From: Burkholderia sp. 9120 | GTDB taxonomy: Bacteria > Pseudomonadota > Gammaproteobacteria > Burkholderiales > Burkholderiaceae | Reading direction: 5' to 3' | Length of the DNA: 64,000 nt | Assembly: GCF_000745015.1 (NCBI RefSeq) | Contig: NZ_JQNA01000002.1 | Coordinates: forward strand, 5,704,001-5,768,000 | In this document: positions 49,507-57,893 of the stretch, one piece after another | How positions within the stretch are numbered: the first letter of the stretch is position 1 | Layout of the letters: every line of letters begins with the position of its first letter | The notes under the pieces: model-generated | The model's input: only the letters and a program-made list of their open reading frames with translations | Database searches by the model: none | What the model was told of the DNA's origin: nothing | Translations under genes and position numbers: made by a program

Positions 49507-51153
49507 ATGACCGCAGCGTCGATTGCAGCGCCCTCCAACGTCCCCAGCGGACAACTCCTGCCATTCCGCGAATCGCTGCTGGCCATGCTCGGCATCTCGT
49601 TCGTCGCGATGCTGGTCGCGCTGGATCAAACCATCGTGGGCACCGCGTTGCCGCGTATCGTCGCCGAATTGAAGGGCTTCGACCTGTACGCGTGGGTCGC
49701 GACGTCGTACATGCTGGCCTCGGTCATTACGATTCCGATCTTCGGGCGGCTCGGCGACCAGTTCGGCCGCAAACCGTTTCTGATCGCCGCGATCATCCTG
49801 TTCACGGGCGCGTCCGTGTTGTGCGGGCTCGCCAGCAGCATGCTGCTGCTCGTCCTGTCGCGCGGCCTGCAAGGGATCGGCGGCGGCATTCTGATCGGCA
49901 CGATGTTCGCCACCGTCGCCGATCTGTTCCCCGATCCGAAACGGCGGCTGCGCTGGCTGGTGTTCGTCACGTCCTCGTTCGGCGTGGCCAATATGGTGGG
50001 GCCGTCGCTCGGCGGCATGCTGACGCAATACGGCGGCTGGCGGCTGGTGTTCTTCGTCAACGTGCCGGTCGGGCTGGTCTCGCTGCTGTTCGTGCAGCGC
50101 TTTCTGCCGCCTTTGCATGAACTGCGCCGCAAAGGCCCGGTCCGGCTCGACTGGCTCGGCGCGTGCGTGCTCGCGCTCACGTTCGGCACGCTGCAGGTGC
50201 TGATCGAACTGTTTCCCAAGCACGGCATCGACACCATGACGATCGCGCTCACCGCCGTCGCGGCGAGTTGCGCGCTGATCCTGTGGCTATGGGAACGCCG
50301 CGTCGGCTATCCGATCGTGCCGGTGGACATGCTGATGGATCGCAAGCTGTCCGCGCTGTTCGCCATGTCGGTGCTCGGCGGCTTCGCGCTGTTTTCGCTG
50401 GTGTTTTATGTGCCGCTGCTGTTTCAAGGCGGCTACGCGATGTCCGCGCACGACTCGGGCATGCTGATCACGCCGCTGCTGCTGGGCACGACGATCGGCA
50501 GCGTGGTCAACAACCGGATCGTCACACGAATCCGCCGCGCGAACGGCATCATGTACGTGGGCTTTGCGCTGTCCGCGCTGGCTTGCCTCAGCGTGGTCGC
50601 GCTGCACGGCAACGAGCCGCATCTGGTGTGGATGTCGTGCATGGGCATCAGCGGACTCGGCCTCGGTCTGGTCGCCACCAGCCTGACGGTCTGTTCGCAA
50701 CAGATCGTCTCGCGCGATCACGTCGGCGCGGCGACCGCGCTGCTGCAATCGCTGCGGACCTTCGGCGGCATGCTCGGCACGGTGATGACCGGCGCGCTGC
50801 TCGGTCATCTCTACTCGCGCGGCGTCCACCGTTCGCTCGATTCGTATCAGGCGACGCAGTGGTTCAAATCGTTCGCCAGTCCGGAGTTGCTGGTGGATCG
50901 CGCGGAACAGGCCGCGTTGATCAACCGGCTGGTCAGCGCGGGCCACGCGGGCGACGCGATGATGAATTCCGCCCGCGACGCCCTCGTGCAGTCGATTCAC
51001 ATCGGCATTCTGGTGGCCGGCGCTGCCGCGCTGGTCGGCCTCTGCCTCGCCTGGTTCGTGCCGCCGGTGCGGATCGGCTATCCGGACACCGCCCTCGCGA
51101 CGGACGATCCAACGCCGGCCGAGGCCCCTCCCGTGCCGCGCAGCGCGCTCTAA
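49507..51153 (+). CDS. DHA2-family (14-TM) multidrug MFS exporter
   Basis: A 548-residue protein, ATG at 49507. It has 14 hydrophobic segments, the DHA2 first motif MLVALDQTIVGTALPRIVAEL, the cytoplasmic loop GRLGDQFGRKPFL and the drug-antiport motif GGGILIGTMFATVADLFP. The family exports lipophilic drugs or dyes using the proton gradient. A TetR gene with its own operator follows 116 bp downstream. That gene may regulate itself and other exporters, but no TetR site was seen before this gene. Confidence 0.88.
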   Translation: MTAASIAAPSNVPSGQLLPFRESLLAMLGISFVAMLVALDQTIVGTALPRIVAELKGFDLYAWVATSYMLASVITIPIFGRLGDQFGRKPFLIAAIILFTGASVLCGLASSMLLLVLSRGLQGIGGGILIGTMFATVADLFPDPKRRLRWLVFVTSSFGVANMVGPSLGGMLTQYGGWRLVFFVNVPVGLVSLLFVQRFLPPLHELRRKGPVRLDWLGACVLALTFGTLQVLIELFPKHGIDTMTIALTAVAASCALILWLWERRVGYPIVPVDMLMDRKLSALFAMSVLGGFALFSLVFYVPLLFQGGYAMSAHDSGMLITPLLLGTTIGSVVNNRIVTRIRRANGIMYVGFALSALACLSVVALHGNEPHLVWMSCMGISGLGLGLVATSLTVCSQQIVSRDHVGAATALLQSLRTFGGMLGTVMTGALLGHLYSRGVHRSLDSYQATQWFKSFASPELLVDRAEQAALINRLVSAGHAGDAMMNSARDALVQSIHIGILVAGAAALVGLCLAWFVPPVRIGYPDTALATDDPTPAEAPPVPRSAL

Positions 51154-51184
51154 ACGCCTGCTGCGGCGGGCGTCGACATTCTTC

Positions 51185-51235
51185 TTGCGTTCTGTATCAC
51201 TCGATATATAATCCGTTTCTATATCGAGTGATACA
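51185..51235 (+). promoter_or_regulatory. TetR promoter with perfect 16-bp inverted-repeat operator
   Basis: TGTATCACTCGATATA (51193-51208) and its exact complement (51220-51235) flank an 11-bp spacer. A -35 TTGCGT (51185-51190) and a consensus -10 TATAAT (51207-51212), 16 bp apart, overlap the left arm. Each arm also contains the smaller palindrome TATC-ACTC-GATA, so two TetR dimers may bind and block the promoter. Confidence 0.87.
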
Positions 51236-51269
51236 TAATTTTGTTTGCTACGCAGGAAGGATCTTCGCC

Positions 51270-51908
51270 ATGGCACGACCCCGCGGTTTCGACGAATACG
51301 AGGTGCTCGAAGCGGCCAGCGCCGCGTTCTGGAGCAAGGGCTACGAGGCCACTTCCACGCGCGACCTGGTCAAGTCGACCGGTTTGACACAGCCCAGCCT
51401 TTACAACGCGTTCGGCGACAAGCGCGGTCTGTATCTGCGGGCGCTCGAGCACTATCTCGAGCACACGCTGCGCGAACGGATCAACCGGCTGGAAACCACC
51501 ATGACGGCGGCGCAGCGCGTCACGATGTTCTTCCACGAAATCATCGAGCGGGCAATTGCCGATCCCGACCAACGCGGTTGCATGCTGGTCAACTCGGCGC
51601 TGGAAACCACGTCCGACGATCAGGCTTTCCGCGCCACCGTCGCCGCCGAACTGGACGAACTTCAGGCGTTTTTCCGTCGCTGTGTGGCCGAGGCTCAACA
51701 AAGTGGCGAGATCGCGACCACCGTCGCAGCGGACGATGCCGCCGCTCATCTGCTCGCCACGTTGATCGGCATCCGGATTCTCGCGCGCGTCAAACCGCAA
51801 CGCGCGCAGCTCGTCGCGGCGATCGCGCCGGCGCTCATGCTGCTAGGCCTGCCGGCACTGCCGGAGTTATCCGCGCCAGCGCCATCTGCGCCAGGCAGCT
51901 CCGGCTAA
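51270..51908 (+). CDS. TetR-family repressor
   Basis: A 212-residue TetR protein with HTH RPRGFDEYEVLEAASAAFWSKGYEATSTRDLVKSTGLTQPSLYNAFGDKRGLYLRALEHYL and a helical ligand domain with CMLVNSALE. The recognition helix is the AcrR/YcdC-like type that reads TATCNN-type half sites. The ATG at 51270 lies 35 bp behind the operator, so autorepression is very likely. A YbfB-type MFS gene follows 96 bp downstream and is the best additional target. Confidence 0.89.
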   Translation: MARPRGFDEYEVLEAASAAFWSKGYEATSTRDLVKSTGLTQPSLYNAFGDKRGLYLRALEHYLEHTLRERINRLETTMTAAQRVTMFFHEIIERAIADPDQRGCMLVNSALETTSDDQAFRATVAAELDELQAFFRRCVAEAQQSGEIATTVAADDAAAHLLATLIGIRILARVKPQRAQLVAAIAPALMLLGLPALPELSAPAPSAPGSSG

Positions 51909-52004
51909 GCCCCACGCGCCGAACGCGGCGCCTCTTCTAATGCAAAGTTTTTCCCCACCGACATCCGGTCGCCGCGCCATGCGCGCGCCGGTAAAGGAAC
52001 CGTC

Positions 52005-53243
52005 ATGTCCGCAGTCCCCGCTTTAACGCCCGAAAGCACGCCCTCACTTGATAGCCGCGCGCTGTTCGCAACGCTCGCGGGGTTGTGCGGCAGTCTCGTC
52101 GCGATCGGGCTGGCGCGATTCGCCTACACGCCACTGATTCCCTCGCTGATCCAGGCGCACTGGTTCACCTCGTCGCAAGCCGTGACACTGGGCGCGGCGA
52201 ATTTCGCCGGCTATCTGGTGGGCGCGTTGATCGGCCGTCCGCTGGCGTCGGCGTTGTCGAATCGCAGCGCGTTGCGTTGGCTGATGGTGGTCGTCACCGC
52301 CGCGTTCTTCGCCTGCGCGTATCCGCTTTCGATTAGCTGGTTTTTCGGCTGGCGTCTGCTGTCGGGCATCTCCGGCGGCGCGATCATGGTGCTGGTGGCC
52401 ACGTCGATTCTTCCGCATATGCCCGCGCCGCGTCGTGGCTTTGTTAGCGGCATGATCTTTCTCGGGCTGGGTCTCGGTATCGCGGCATCCGGCACGCTGA
52501 TTCCCCAACTGCTGCACTTCGGTTTGCAGACCACATGGATCGGCCTCGGCGTCGTCGCGCTGGTGCTGACCGCGGTGAGCTGGTTCGGCTGGCCGTCGAC
52601 CAATCCGCCCGCGCCGCCGGCGTCGTCCGCCGCGCATCATGACGCGCGCCCGCAGGGTTTAAAGCTACGCGTGCTGTACGCGCAATACGCGGCGAACGCA
52701 CTCGGACTCGTCCCGGCGATGGTGCTGCTGGTGGACTACGTGGCGCGCGGCCTGGGACGTGGCGCGGCGATCGGCGCCGACTACTGGGTGTTGTACGGCG
52801 TGGCGGCGATCGTGGGACCGGTACTCTGCGGCAACATGGCCGATCGTATCGGCGCGGGCAAGGCCTATCGGCTCGCGCTGCTTCTGCAAGCGTTAGCGGT
52901 CGCGATGCTGGCGCTGTCGGGTAGCACAGTGGCCCTGGTCATCGCGACGGTGATTCTCGGTATCTTCACGCCTGGCATCGTCACGCTGGCGCTCGGCCGC
53001 ATTCATGAACTCGTGCCGCACGACCACACCGAACAGCGTGCCGCATGGAGCCGCGCGACGACCGCCTTCGCTCTCTTCCAGGCGCTCGGCGGCTATGGGT
53101 ACTCGTATCTTTTCTCGCACTCGCATAACAATTACGCGCTGATTTTCATCTGCGGTGCGGTGGCGCTCGGCGTTGCGTTCGTTGCCGATCTGGTGGTGGC
53201 TCGCATCGGCGCGCTGCGGCCCCGCACAGGGGTAAGCGAATGA
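52005..53243 (+). CDS. YbfB/YjiJ-family MFS transporter
   Basis: A 412-residue, 12-helix MFS protein. The start ATLAGLCGSLVAIGLARFAYTPLIPSLIQ and ANFAGYLVGALIGRPL are typical of the YbfB/YjiJ family, whose substrates are unknown. It follows the TetR gene on the same strand with no clear promoter of its own, so it is probably expressed with it and induced by the TetR ligand. Export of a small toxic compound is an inference. Confidence 0.84.
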   Translation: MSAVPALTPESTPSLDSRALFATLAGLCGSLVAIGLARFAYTPLIPSLIQAHWFTSSQAVTLGAANFAGYLVGALIGRPLASALSNRSALRWLMVVVTAAFFACAYPLSISWFFGWRLLSGISGGAIMVLVATSILPHMPAPRRGFVSGMIFLGLGLGIAASGTLIPQLLHFGLQTTWIGLGVVALVLTAVSWFGWPSTNPPAPPASSAAHHDARPQGLKLRVLYAQYAANALGLVPAMVLLVDYVARGLGRGAAIGADYWVLYGVAAIVGPVLCGNMADRIGAGKAYRLALLLQALAVAMLALSGSTVALVIATVILGIFTPGIVTLALGRIHELVPHDHTEQRAAWSRATTAFALFQALGGYGYSYLFSHSHNNYALIFICGAVALGVAFVADLVVARIGALRPRTGVSE

Positions 53244-53397
53244 CGCGGGTTTAAAACGTTCTCGACACCACTCTCCGCCTGGGCATGCGGTTTGCTGAAT
53301 AGGGACATCGATCTGCCGATCGCGAACCCTTCTCACGATGGGCGCTGCGTGGCTAGCGTGACGGCAGATCCTGTCAACCCAAGCGGAGGTTATTAAT

Positions 53398-53553
53398 ATG
53401 TTGGGAACTATTCTTCTGATTGTGCTGATTCTTCTTCTCATCGGTGCGTTTCCGACCTGGCCGCATAGCCGCTCGTGGGGCTACGCGCCGACGGGTGGTA
53501 TCGGTGTCGTGCTGATCGTCATCATCGTGTTACTCGTGGCGGGTGTGATATAG
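53398..53553 (+). CDS. DUF3309 small membrane protein
   Basis: A 51-residue protein with GGAGG before the ATG at 53398. Two hydrophobic segments, MLGTILLIVLILLLIGAF and VVLIVIIVLLVAGVI, flank a short polar loop PTWPHSRSWGYAPTGG, the DUF3309 signature. These are widespread in proteobacteria and often stress-induced, but the function is not defined. It stands alone and is followed by a hairpin. Confidence 0.8.
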   Translation: MLGTILLIVLILLLIGAFPTWPHSRSWGYAPTGGIGVVLIVIIVLLVAGVI

Positions 53554-53620
53554 CCTCGGCAGATTGAAGCACCAGGTTCTTTCGTTCAGATTCGTTCGAA
53601 CCGAACCTTGAACCTGGCCG

Positions 53621-53664
53621 GCCGCCGGATATCGATGCAGTTCGCTGCTCGGTTATCCGGCGGC
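53621..53664. terminator. Hairpin after DUF3309 gene
   Basis: GCCGCCGGATA (53621-53631) pairs with TATCCGGCGGC (53654-53664) across a 22-nt loop, followed by TTCGTT. The position and stem strength suggest a terminator. Confidence 0.55.
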
Positions 53665-53726
53665 TTCGTTATGTCGACGGTTGCCGCTTATTCAAGTTTG
53701 TCACGCTTGTCACGTCGGAGAATGCG

Positions 53727-54527
53727 ATGGAAAAGTTACTCGCGAATCAGGTCGCCTTGATCACCGGCGCTAGCTCCGGGATTGGTTACGGCGTCGCGAA
53801 AGCGCTGGCGGATGCCGGTGCCACTGTGGTGCTCAACTACCACTCGCATGCCGATGCAGCGCAACAACTCGCCGACGAGATCGAGCAGGCAGGTGGCGCC
53901 GCACTCGCGGTTCAAGCCGATGTGGCCAACCCCGCTCAAGTCGACAGTATGTTCGACGCCTGCCGTACGAGCTTCGGGACTGTGGATATCGTGATCGCGA
54001 ATTCGGGCGTGCAGAAAGACAGCGCGTTTGCCGATATGACGCTGCAAGATTGGCAAACGGTACTGGCAACCAATCTGACCGGGCAATTTCTGACCGCGCA
54101 AGCCGCTGTGAAGGAATTCAGGCGACGCGGACCGCACGACGTGTCCAAAGCGTTGGGCAAGATTATCTGCATGAGCTCCGTGCACGAAGTCATTCCGTGG
54201 GCGGGACATGTGAACTACGCGGCGTCGAAAGGGGGCATTCAGATGTTCATGAAATCCCTTGCGCAAGAGGTCGCGCCCGAACGGATTCGCGTCAACTCCA
54301 TTGCGCCCGGCGCGATCCGCACGCCGATCAATAAAGATGCATGGGATACCGAGGCCGCGCGCGAGAAGCTGCTGAAATTGATTCCGTACGGCCGTGTGGG
54401 CGACGTGGAGGACATCGGCAAGGCCGCTGTCTGGCTCGCGTCGGACGATAGCGATTATGTGGTCGGCACGACGTTGTTCGTCGACGGCGGCATGACGCTT
54501 TATCCTGGCTTTGCGGATAATGGCTGA
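53727..54527 (+). CDS. Glucose-1-dehydrogenase-like short-chain dehydrogenase
   Basis: A 266-residue classical SDR. The cofactor motif TGASSGIG, the NSG (NNAG-equivalent) IANSGVQ, the catalytic serine in CMSSVHEVIPW and YxxxK (YAASK) are all present. PGAIRTPIN and DGGMTLYP are near the end. Residues 1-30 and the HEVIPW segment resemble bacterial glucose 1-dehydrogenases. The gene is alone on the plus strand, convergent with the DUF1537 kinase gene. Oxidation of a sugar or alcohol is certain as a reaction type; glucose is a guess by similarity. Confidence 0.84.
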   Translation: MEKLLANQVALITGASSGIGYGVAKALADAGATVVLNYHSHADAAQQLADEIEQAGGAALAVQADVANPAQVDSMFDACRTSFGTVDIVIANSGVQKDSAFADMTLQDWQTVLATNLTGQFLTAQAAVKEFRRRGPHDVSKALGKIICMSSVHEVIPWAGHVNYAASKGGIQMFMKSLAQEVAPERIRVNSIAPGAIRTPINKDAWDTEAAREKLLKLIPYGRVGDVEDIGKAAVWLASDDSDYVVGTTLFVDGGMTLYPGFADNG

Positions 54528-54530
54528 CCG

Positions 54531-55934
54531 TTACGCGTCTTGTGCTTCGTCGCCGTTGAGCAGTTGTTCGAACAGATCCGCGCCGCCCATCTGACCGCCT
54601 TTGAGCATGATCTCCATGCCGTCGAGTTCCGCACGATCGGCATGCAGACGGCACACCGTGACACCGGCCGACAAGGGCGCGAGATACGATAAACCCCATG
54701 CGCCGAGTGCACGCACGGCGAAGCTCGACGTGTCGCCGCCGGCGATGCCCACGCGCTGCAAAGGCACGGCGTTGAGTACTTGTTGCAGCAGTGCCGCGCA
54801 GGCATCGGCGAGTTGTGGGAGTGCGCCTTCGGCAGATGTGGTTATATTCGCATCGGCATTCACCGTCGTCTCGCGATCCGCCGCGCGCACCGCTCGCCGC
54901 TTCGTGAAGGCGAGCACATTACGACCATTGCGCAACGAACTGGCTATCGCTTCCACACGTGTCGCGAGATATGCGGCGGCAGCGTCGCCGGTCATTTGTA
55001 ATGGGTCCAACTCGACACGCAAATAAGATCGCGCCGCCTCGATCTGTAACTCGGTCAACGGCGACAAACTGCCCGCCAGCACGAACACGGGACCACGCGC
55101 GCGCGCCAGCCCGACGGGTTCGCTTGCCGTTGCGGACCGACACGCGTCACCGCGCGCCAACGCATACGCCTGCGCGACACTGCTCGCGCCGACCGCCAGC
55201 AGCGGCGCCGACGTCGCGGCGTAACGCGAGATCAGATCGCCAATCGCTTGCAGATGCGACTCGTCGAGCACGTCGAACAGCACGGCGTCCGGCTTTGAAT
55301 CGAGCCGACGCCGCACATCGGATTCCAACGCAGCAGCGCCCGCCGCGTAACTCCGCCAATCGATCGATTGCACATTTTCCAATCCTTGTCGCTGTAGATG
55401 CACGCGCAAATCCGCTTCGTGCATCGGCGTCACAGGATGTCGGCTCATGGTCGGATGACGGTCTATCCGGTAGACCGCTTGCCGCGCATCGTCGGCGCCG
55501 GCCGCCGCGAATAACTCGCCAAACACGCAATAGCGCCGCAAATCCGGCTGTCCGCCGACCACCGCGACCAGTTCGTTCGCGCAGTGCTCGCGGAGCGTGC
55601 GAACCGCCACGCCGATGCTGCCAGTCTGCGGCGCGCTATCGAAGGTCGAGCACACCTTGTAGTGCATCACGCGCACGCCAAGGCTCGCGAATGCCGCACC
55701 GACACGGGCGAGTTCACGTTGCTGCGCGGAGGGCGCCATGGTCCGCGCCGCGCCCGCGACACCGAGCGCGTCGAGCGGGCCCAGCGTCGACAGACGCGCG
55801 GCATCCGGCGGCTCGAAAAACAGCATCGTGCGCAAACCGGCGCGGGCGAGATGCGCGAGCGTGTCGGTCGCGCCGGTGAAATCGTCGCCGTAAAACGCGT
55901 AGTCCGGGCCATCGTTGCGCGGCAAGTCGCTCAT
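54531..55934 (-). CDS. DUF1537-family four-carbon/branched acid-sugar kinase (OtnK/OiaK-like)
   Basis: A 467-residue kinase. The N-terminus YAFYGDDFTGATDTLAHLARAGL and the C-terminal nucleotide region AGGDTSSFAVRALG and LKGGQMGGADLFEQLL match the OtnK/DtnK/OiaK (DUF1537) family, which phosphorylates acid sugars such as erythronate, threonate or 3-oxo-isoapionate. It follows the RuBisCO-like gene by 34 bp on the same strand. That pairing is the one described for D-apionate catabolism, so OiaK-type activity is likely. No OtnC or OtnH homologue is visible here. Confidence 0.83.
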   Translation of the reverse strand: MSDLPRNDGPDYAFYGDDFTGATDTLAHLARAGLRTMLFFEPPDAARLSTLGPLDALGVAGAARTMAPSAQQRELARVGAAFASLGVRVMHYKVCSTFDSAPQTGSIGVAVRTLREHCANELVAVVGGQPDLRRYCVFGELFAAAGADDARQAVYRIDRHPTMSRHPVTPMHEADLRVHLQRQGLENVQSIDWRSYAAGAAALESDVRRRLDSKPDAVLFDVLDESHLQAIGDLISRYAATSAPLLAVGASSVAQAYALARGDACRSATASEPVGLARARGPVFVLAGSLSPLTELQIEAARSYLRVELDPLQMTGDAAAAYLATRVEAIASSLRNGRNVLAFTKRRAVRAADRETTVNADANITTSAEGALPQLADACAALLQQVLNAVPLQRVGIAGGDTSSFAVRALGAWGLSYLAPLSAGVTVCRLHADRAELDGMEIMLKGGQMGGADLFEQLLNGDEAQDA

Positions 55935-55968
55935 GTTCTTAATGCCCTTATCCGTGTCGACGCGCCGC

Positions 55969-57264
55969 TCACGCGCGACCGCCGAAAAACTGCAACGCGC
56001 GTCGCAGTTCCGGCATGTGTTCCGCGTACACCGGCAACGGCGTGCCCGCCTGCACTGCGGCCCACGCCTGGCGCACGCTCGTTACGCCCGCAGCGGGGCC
56101 ATCCGGATGCGCGAGAATGCCGCCGCCCGACATGAACAGCAGGTCGGTGGAACGCACCGCGTCAAAGGTCGCCTGCGCGGTGCCCGCCCATTGGCCCGAT
56201 GAAAACGCCGGCAGCACCACGTCGTCGTAGCCGGACGCGAGCGGCGTCGCGCAGTCGCGTGCCGACTCGATCACCTCGGCATCGCTCTGCGCGAATTTGC
56301 CGGCCAGGCCGTGCACGTGCATGTGATCGACGCCCGTCAAACGCCACAAGGTTTGATACGCCTGAAACGACATGCCGAGCGCCGGATCGCGCGACATCAT
56401 GCCGTAGCCGTTGCGATGCGCGTGAAGCACCAGCGGCGTGGCGCGGCGCAGCGTCTGGATTGCCGAAAAGCCGCACCAGTTGATGCTCGCCATCACGCAA
56501 CTGCCGCCTTCCTGTTCGACCAGATCGGCGTGACGGCGCATGGCGTCGAGGTCGTCGGTGATATTGAACGCGACCATGACCGGCCGGCCGCTGCGCTCGC
56601 GATAGCCGCGCACTTCGGCCATCACCGCCCGCACGCGCTCCGCGAGCGGCGCGTGCAGCGGGTTCGCGCACACCTCGTCGTCCTTGATGAAATCGACGCC
56701 TGCTTCGCAAAGCTCGCGCACCAGCGCCGCCGTTTCCGCTGCGCTCAGGCCAACGTTCGGTTTGACGATCGTGCCGATCAGCGGTCGGTCGCGCACCTCG
56801 GTCAGCGCGCGCGTGCCCTTCACGCCATGCCGCGGCATTTCAAAACGCGCGCGATAGGCGGCCGGCAAACGCAGCGACAACAGGCGCATGCCGGTCACTT
56901 CGCCGAGGTCGTATAGATTGCCGGCGACGGTCGCGGCCAGCGTCGGCAAATTCGCGTCGATGTTGGCCAGCGGGAACGACAGCGTGACGCGCGCGCGCCG
57001 CCACGGTCCGTTGATGCGCTGGCGCGCGAGCCAGGCATTCGGCAAGCTGGGTTGCTGAGCGGCGTCGAGTTCTTCGATGCGCAGCACGGTCGCGCGACTG
57101 CGCGCGCGCAGCGCGTCGGATTCATTGGCCACGCGCACGAAGGTGCCGCTCGACTGCTCGCCGGCCATCACGTCGGCGACGCGCGCGGGATCGAGCGGCG
57201 TCTCGATCAGATAGTCGGCTTCGAGTACATCGTCGCCGGTCTGCCGTTGCGGCGCGGCGTTCAT
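55969..57264 (-). CDS. RuBisCO-like protein (form IV; OiaX/OiaT-like)
   Basis: A 431-residue member of the RuBisCO large-chain superfamily. The metal/carbamate-site region is GVDFIKDDEVCANPLHAPLAERV, with the lysine in FIKDDE, and GTIVKPNVGLS carries the other active lysine. A glycine-rich phosphate loop MSGGGILAHPDGPAAG is present. Residues for true carboxylation are not all kept, so it is not a CO2-fixing enzyme. Known members act on phosphorylated acid sugars such as 3-oxo-isoapionate-4-phosphate. Start overlaps the VOC gene stop by 4 bp. With the kinase and TRAP importer this suggests uptake, phosphorylation, then C-C cleavage. Confidence 0.84.
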   Translation of the reverse strand: MNAAPQRQTGDDVLEADYLIETPLDPARVADVMAGEQSSGTFVRVANESDALRARSRATVLRIEELDAAQQPSLPNAWLARQRINGPWRRARVTLSFPLANIDANLPTLAATVAGNLYDLGEVTGMRLLSLRLPAAYRARFEMPRHGVKGTRALTEVRDRPLIGTIVKPNVGLSAAETAALVRELCEAGVDFIKDDEVCANPLHAPLAERVRAVMAEVRGYRERSGRPVMVAFNITDDLDAMRRHADLVEQEGGSCVMASINWCGFSAIQTLRRATPLVLHAHRNGYGMMSRDPALGMSFQAYQTLWRLTGVDHMHVHGLAGKFAQSDAEVIESARDCATPLASGYDDVVLPAFSSGQWAGTAQATFDAVRSTDLLFMSGGGILAHPDGPAAGVTSVRQAWAAVQAGTPLPVYAEHMPELRRALQFFGGRA

Positions 57265-57800
57265 AGCGTGCCCAGATCGGGAAAACGGCGTACCGGATCG
57301 CTGCCGTCCCAGTCACGGGACGCCGCATAGATCATGTCGAACAGTTTGCCTTTCGGCCCGGCGATCTCCGACAGTTCGATCACGGTGCCCGGATGGTTTT
57401 CCGTGTCGAAGTAAACGAACCGGCCGTTGCGCCCCACTTCCCCGCTCATCGCGACCTTGAAACCCTGCTCCTGCAGACGGGCGAGATCCGCGTCGAACGA
57501 GGTGGTCCAATACGCGTTGTGCTGCAAGCCCGTATGACCGGCGGTGAGAAAGTCGCGATACATCGACGGCGCGTCGTTACGTGTCTGGATCAATTCGACC
57601 TGCAACGGTCCCGAGTTCGCCAACGCGACGGAGTTATGCACCTCATAAGATTGGCCGCGATACGTGTAGTTTTCGATGGGCACGCGTTCGTTGTAGAACC
57701 ACGGGCCAACGCCGAGCACGCGGCTCCAGTAGTCCATTGCGGCTTCGATATCGCGGACCACATATCCCGCCTGACGAATTTCGCCAAAGAAACGACTCAT
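57261..57800 (-). CDS. VOC-fold (glyoxalase/bleomycin-type) metalloprotein
   Basis: A 179-residue VOC protein, ATG at 57800 with GGAGAG upstream (an earlier ATG at 57842 is weaker). Two beta-alpha-beta repeats are visible, with FGEIRQAGYVVRDIEAAMDYWSRVLGVGPW in the first and TGLQHNAYWTTSFDADLARLQEQGFKVAM in the second. VOC enzymes act as isomerases, epimerases or dioxygenases. Here an isomerase or epimerase step on the acid sugar is plausible because it sits between importer and RuBisCO-like genes. Confidence 0.8.
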   Translation of the reverse strand: MSRFFGEIRQAGYVVRDIEAAMDYWSRVLGVGPWFYNERVPIENYTYRGQSYEVHNSVALANSGPLQVELIQTRNDAPSMYRDFLTAGHTGLQHNAYWTTSFDADLARLQEQGFKVAMSGEVGRNGRFVYFDTENHPGTVIELSEIAGPKGKLFDMIYAASRDWDGSDPVRRFPDLGTL

Positions 57801-57893
57801 ATAGCTCTCCCAAAGCACCAGGATTGAAAAGACGAGCGACACCCCGGCGCGGCTGTCGACGCAGCGCCCGTAGGTCGAACGTGTAGAGAAAAC

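Noticed and set aside
55969..57264. Genuine CO2-fixing RuBisCO
   Set aside because: The active-site set and context (TRAP importer, DUF1537 kinase, LacI) match form IV RuBisCO-like proteins.
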